Part shown: positions 5,694-6,891 of the stretch, piece by piece
Layout of the letters: each line of letters begins with the position of its first letter
Position numbering within the stretch: position 1 is the stretch's first letter
Assembly: GCA_902796375.1 (NCBI GenBank)
Contig: CADBOW010000073.1
Span: 1-6,891 of the forward strand
Reading direction: 5' to 3'
Source of the DNA: an uncultured Lachnospiraceae bacterium
Lineage (GTDB): Bacteria > Bacillota > Clostridia > Lachnospirales > Lachnospiraceae
DNA: 6,891 nt
Made by a program: the position numbers and the translations under genes
The notes under the pieces: generated by a model
The model's database searches: none
What the model was told of the DNA's origin: nothing
What the model saw: only the letters and a program-made list of their open reading frames with translations

Positions 5694-6891
5694 ATGAGCC
5701 TGGACCGGATCAGTAAAATGCTTTTGGAATATACGGATCGGAAGCTGGAACCCTGGCATATGCCGGGGCATAAGAGGAAGGCGGTTTTCGGAGGAATGTG
5801 GGATGAAATGTTTCTGCGGGACGTAACGGAGGTCCCGGGAACCGATGATCTGAATCATCCCACCGGACCGATCCGGGAATCTCAGGAGGAAGCGGCTCGG
5901 ATCTACGGAGTCGAGCACAGCCATTATCTGGTAGGCGGAGCAACTGCCGGTATCCTGGCATCCATTCGGGCGTCGGTTGAGCTCTGGAAGCAGCGACAGG
6001 AACGGGAGAAACCCGTCTTTCTGGTGGCCTCCAACTGTCATAAATCGGTCTGGAACGGGCTTCGCCTCTGCAATGCGGAATACCGGAGTCTGCAGCCCAC
6101 AGGGGATCCGTCCTACGGCCCCATTTCCGGGGAAACACTGCTGGATGCTTTGGAAGAGCTGGGAGATTCCGAAGGGGTTGCGGGATGCATCATCACATCA
6201 CCCACCTACGGCGGGGCCGTTTCGCCCCTGGGAGAGTTGCATGCCATCCTTCAGGAATACGAGATCCCACTGATCGTGGATGAAGCCCATGGAGCACATT
6301 TTCCCTTCTGTTCTGAACTGGCATGGCACAGCGGTATATACTGGAAAGCGGAATATGTGATACATAGTTTACATAAAACCCTACCTGCACTGACACAGAC
6401 GGCAATCCTGCATGTGAACGGAGAACGGGAGGAGGAGGCTGTGCGTGAACAGCTTTCCGTATTTCAGTCCAGCTCCCCCTCGTATCTTCTGATGGTATCG
6501 GCAGAGCAGGCAGTGGACTGGGCAGACCGGAACCGAGACCGCTTTGATCAGTATATCTGGAGGATGCGTGTATTCCGCGAGGAGCTGAGTAATGAGCTGA
6601 AGCGCCTGGAGCTGGTTTCGTATCCGGAGTCGGAGGATCCCAGCCGGCTTACGCTGCGAAGAAGGGACGATGGCGGGATGGACTGCGTGGAAATGGCAGC
6701 CTGGCTGGAGCGGGAAGAGGATATCGTGGCGGAGTTGTCCGGAAGCGAGGAAATGATCCTGATCAGCACGGTGCTGGATGAGGAAGAAGACCTGAAGCAT
6801 CTGAAGAACGCCCTTCTCCGGCTGGAGGAGGAGCTGCGAAAGGCTGAGCGAAGGCGCAAAAACGCAGCCAGACGAAGGGCCAGAAAGGCCG
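5694..6891 (+). CDS. Orn/Lys/Arg decarboxylase, PLP-dependent (3' end beyond window)
   Basis: The frame is open for 399 codons to the window edge. The product is a fold-type-I pyridoxal-phosphate enzyme of the Orn/Lys/Arg decarboxylase major-domain family, which removes the carboxyl group of a basic amino acid to give a polyamine or its precursor in the cytoplasm. Motifs in order: MPGHK (23-27), DVTEVPGTDDLNHPTGPI (43-60), GGATAG (81-86), NCHKS (114-118), SPTYGGAVSPL (169-179), VDEAHGAH (195-202) with Asp196 expected to hold the PLP ring nitrogen, and SLHKTLPALTQTA (225-237) with Lys228 the expected Schiff-base lysine. It starts directly at PGHK, so it lacks the N-terminal wing domain of the long enterobacterial enzymes and resembles the short Bacillus YaaO/SpeA type of about 480-490 residues. 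By residue 399 the small C-terminal domain has not appeared; instead there is a very basic stretch (378-399). Whether the substrate is arginine, lysine or ornithine cannot be read from the sequence. In Bacillus the relative is followed by tmk; whether a nucleotide kinase gene follows here is not visible. Confidence 0.92.
   Translation, partial: MSLDRISKMLLEYTDRKLEPWHMPGHKRKAVFGGMWDEMFLRDVTEVPGTDDLNHPTGPIRESQEEAARIYGVEHSHYLVGGATAGILASIRASVELWKQRQEREKPVFLVASNCHKSVWNGLRLCNAEYRSLQPTGDPSYGPISGETLLDALEELGDSEGVAGCIITSPTYGGAVSPLGELHAILQEYEIPLIVDEAHGAHFPFCSELAWHSGIYWKAEYVIHSLHKTLPALTQTAILHVNGEREEEAVREQLSVFQSSSPSYLLMVSAEQAVDWADRNRDRFDQYIWRMRVFREELSNELKRLELVSYPESEDPSRLTLRRRDDGGMDCVEMAAWLEREEDIVAELSGSEEMILISTVLDEEEDLKHLKNALLRLEEELRKAERRRKNAARRRARKA

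Overview
The window looks like ordinary chromosome from a Gram-positive Clostridia, most likely Lachnospiraceae. The pointers are a lipoteichoic-acid-synthase-family enzyme, strong AGGAGG-type ribosome binding sites, sigma-A-like promoters, a short (wingless) Orn/Lys/Arg decarboxylase and moderate base composition. The taxonomic call is an inference. I see no transposase, integrase, phage gene, CRISPR array or defence system.

Layout. Positions 1-29 are the 5' end of a serine tRNA on the minus strand, cut by the window edge. A 148-base divergent region follows. It holds a near-consensus minus-strand promoter for the tRNA, an overlapping plus-strand promoter candidate, two overlapping inverted repeats and a run of eight G. 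On the plus strand come a four-helix membrane protein with a TPR-like cytoplasmic C-terminus (178-1278) and, after a 139-base gap, an unusually long LTA-synthase-family protein (1418-4288) that ends in an Asp/Gly/Thr repeat tail. No terminator is seen between these two, so they may be co-transcribed.

A perfect 11-bp hairpin (4313-4338), with its T-run on the minus strand, separates the LTA-synthase gene from a convergent minus-strand gene (4475-5584). That gene encodes a two-helix membrane protein with an extracellular domain and eight cytoplasmic ten-residue repeats. It has a clear promoter, and its mRNA is predicted to begin almost directly with a hairpin. Diverging from it, a pyridoxal-phosphate Orn/Lys/Arg decarboxylase starts at 5694 and runs off the right edge.

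How the genes may work together. The two plus-strand membrane genes plausibly act at the cell envelope: the LTA-synthase-family enzyme transfers phosphoglycerol-type groups outside the membrane, and the TPR-like protein could be a partner. The minus-strand protein is also an envelope protein, of unknown function. The decarboxylase is a cytoplasmic polyamine or amino-acid enzyme and probably belongs to the next operon. I did not find a convincing new biological system. The most interesting points are the two repeat tails in convergent envelope genes, the shared -10 region of the divergent promoters, and a possible C-terminal frameshift in the minus-strand gene.
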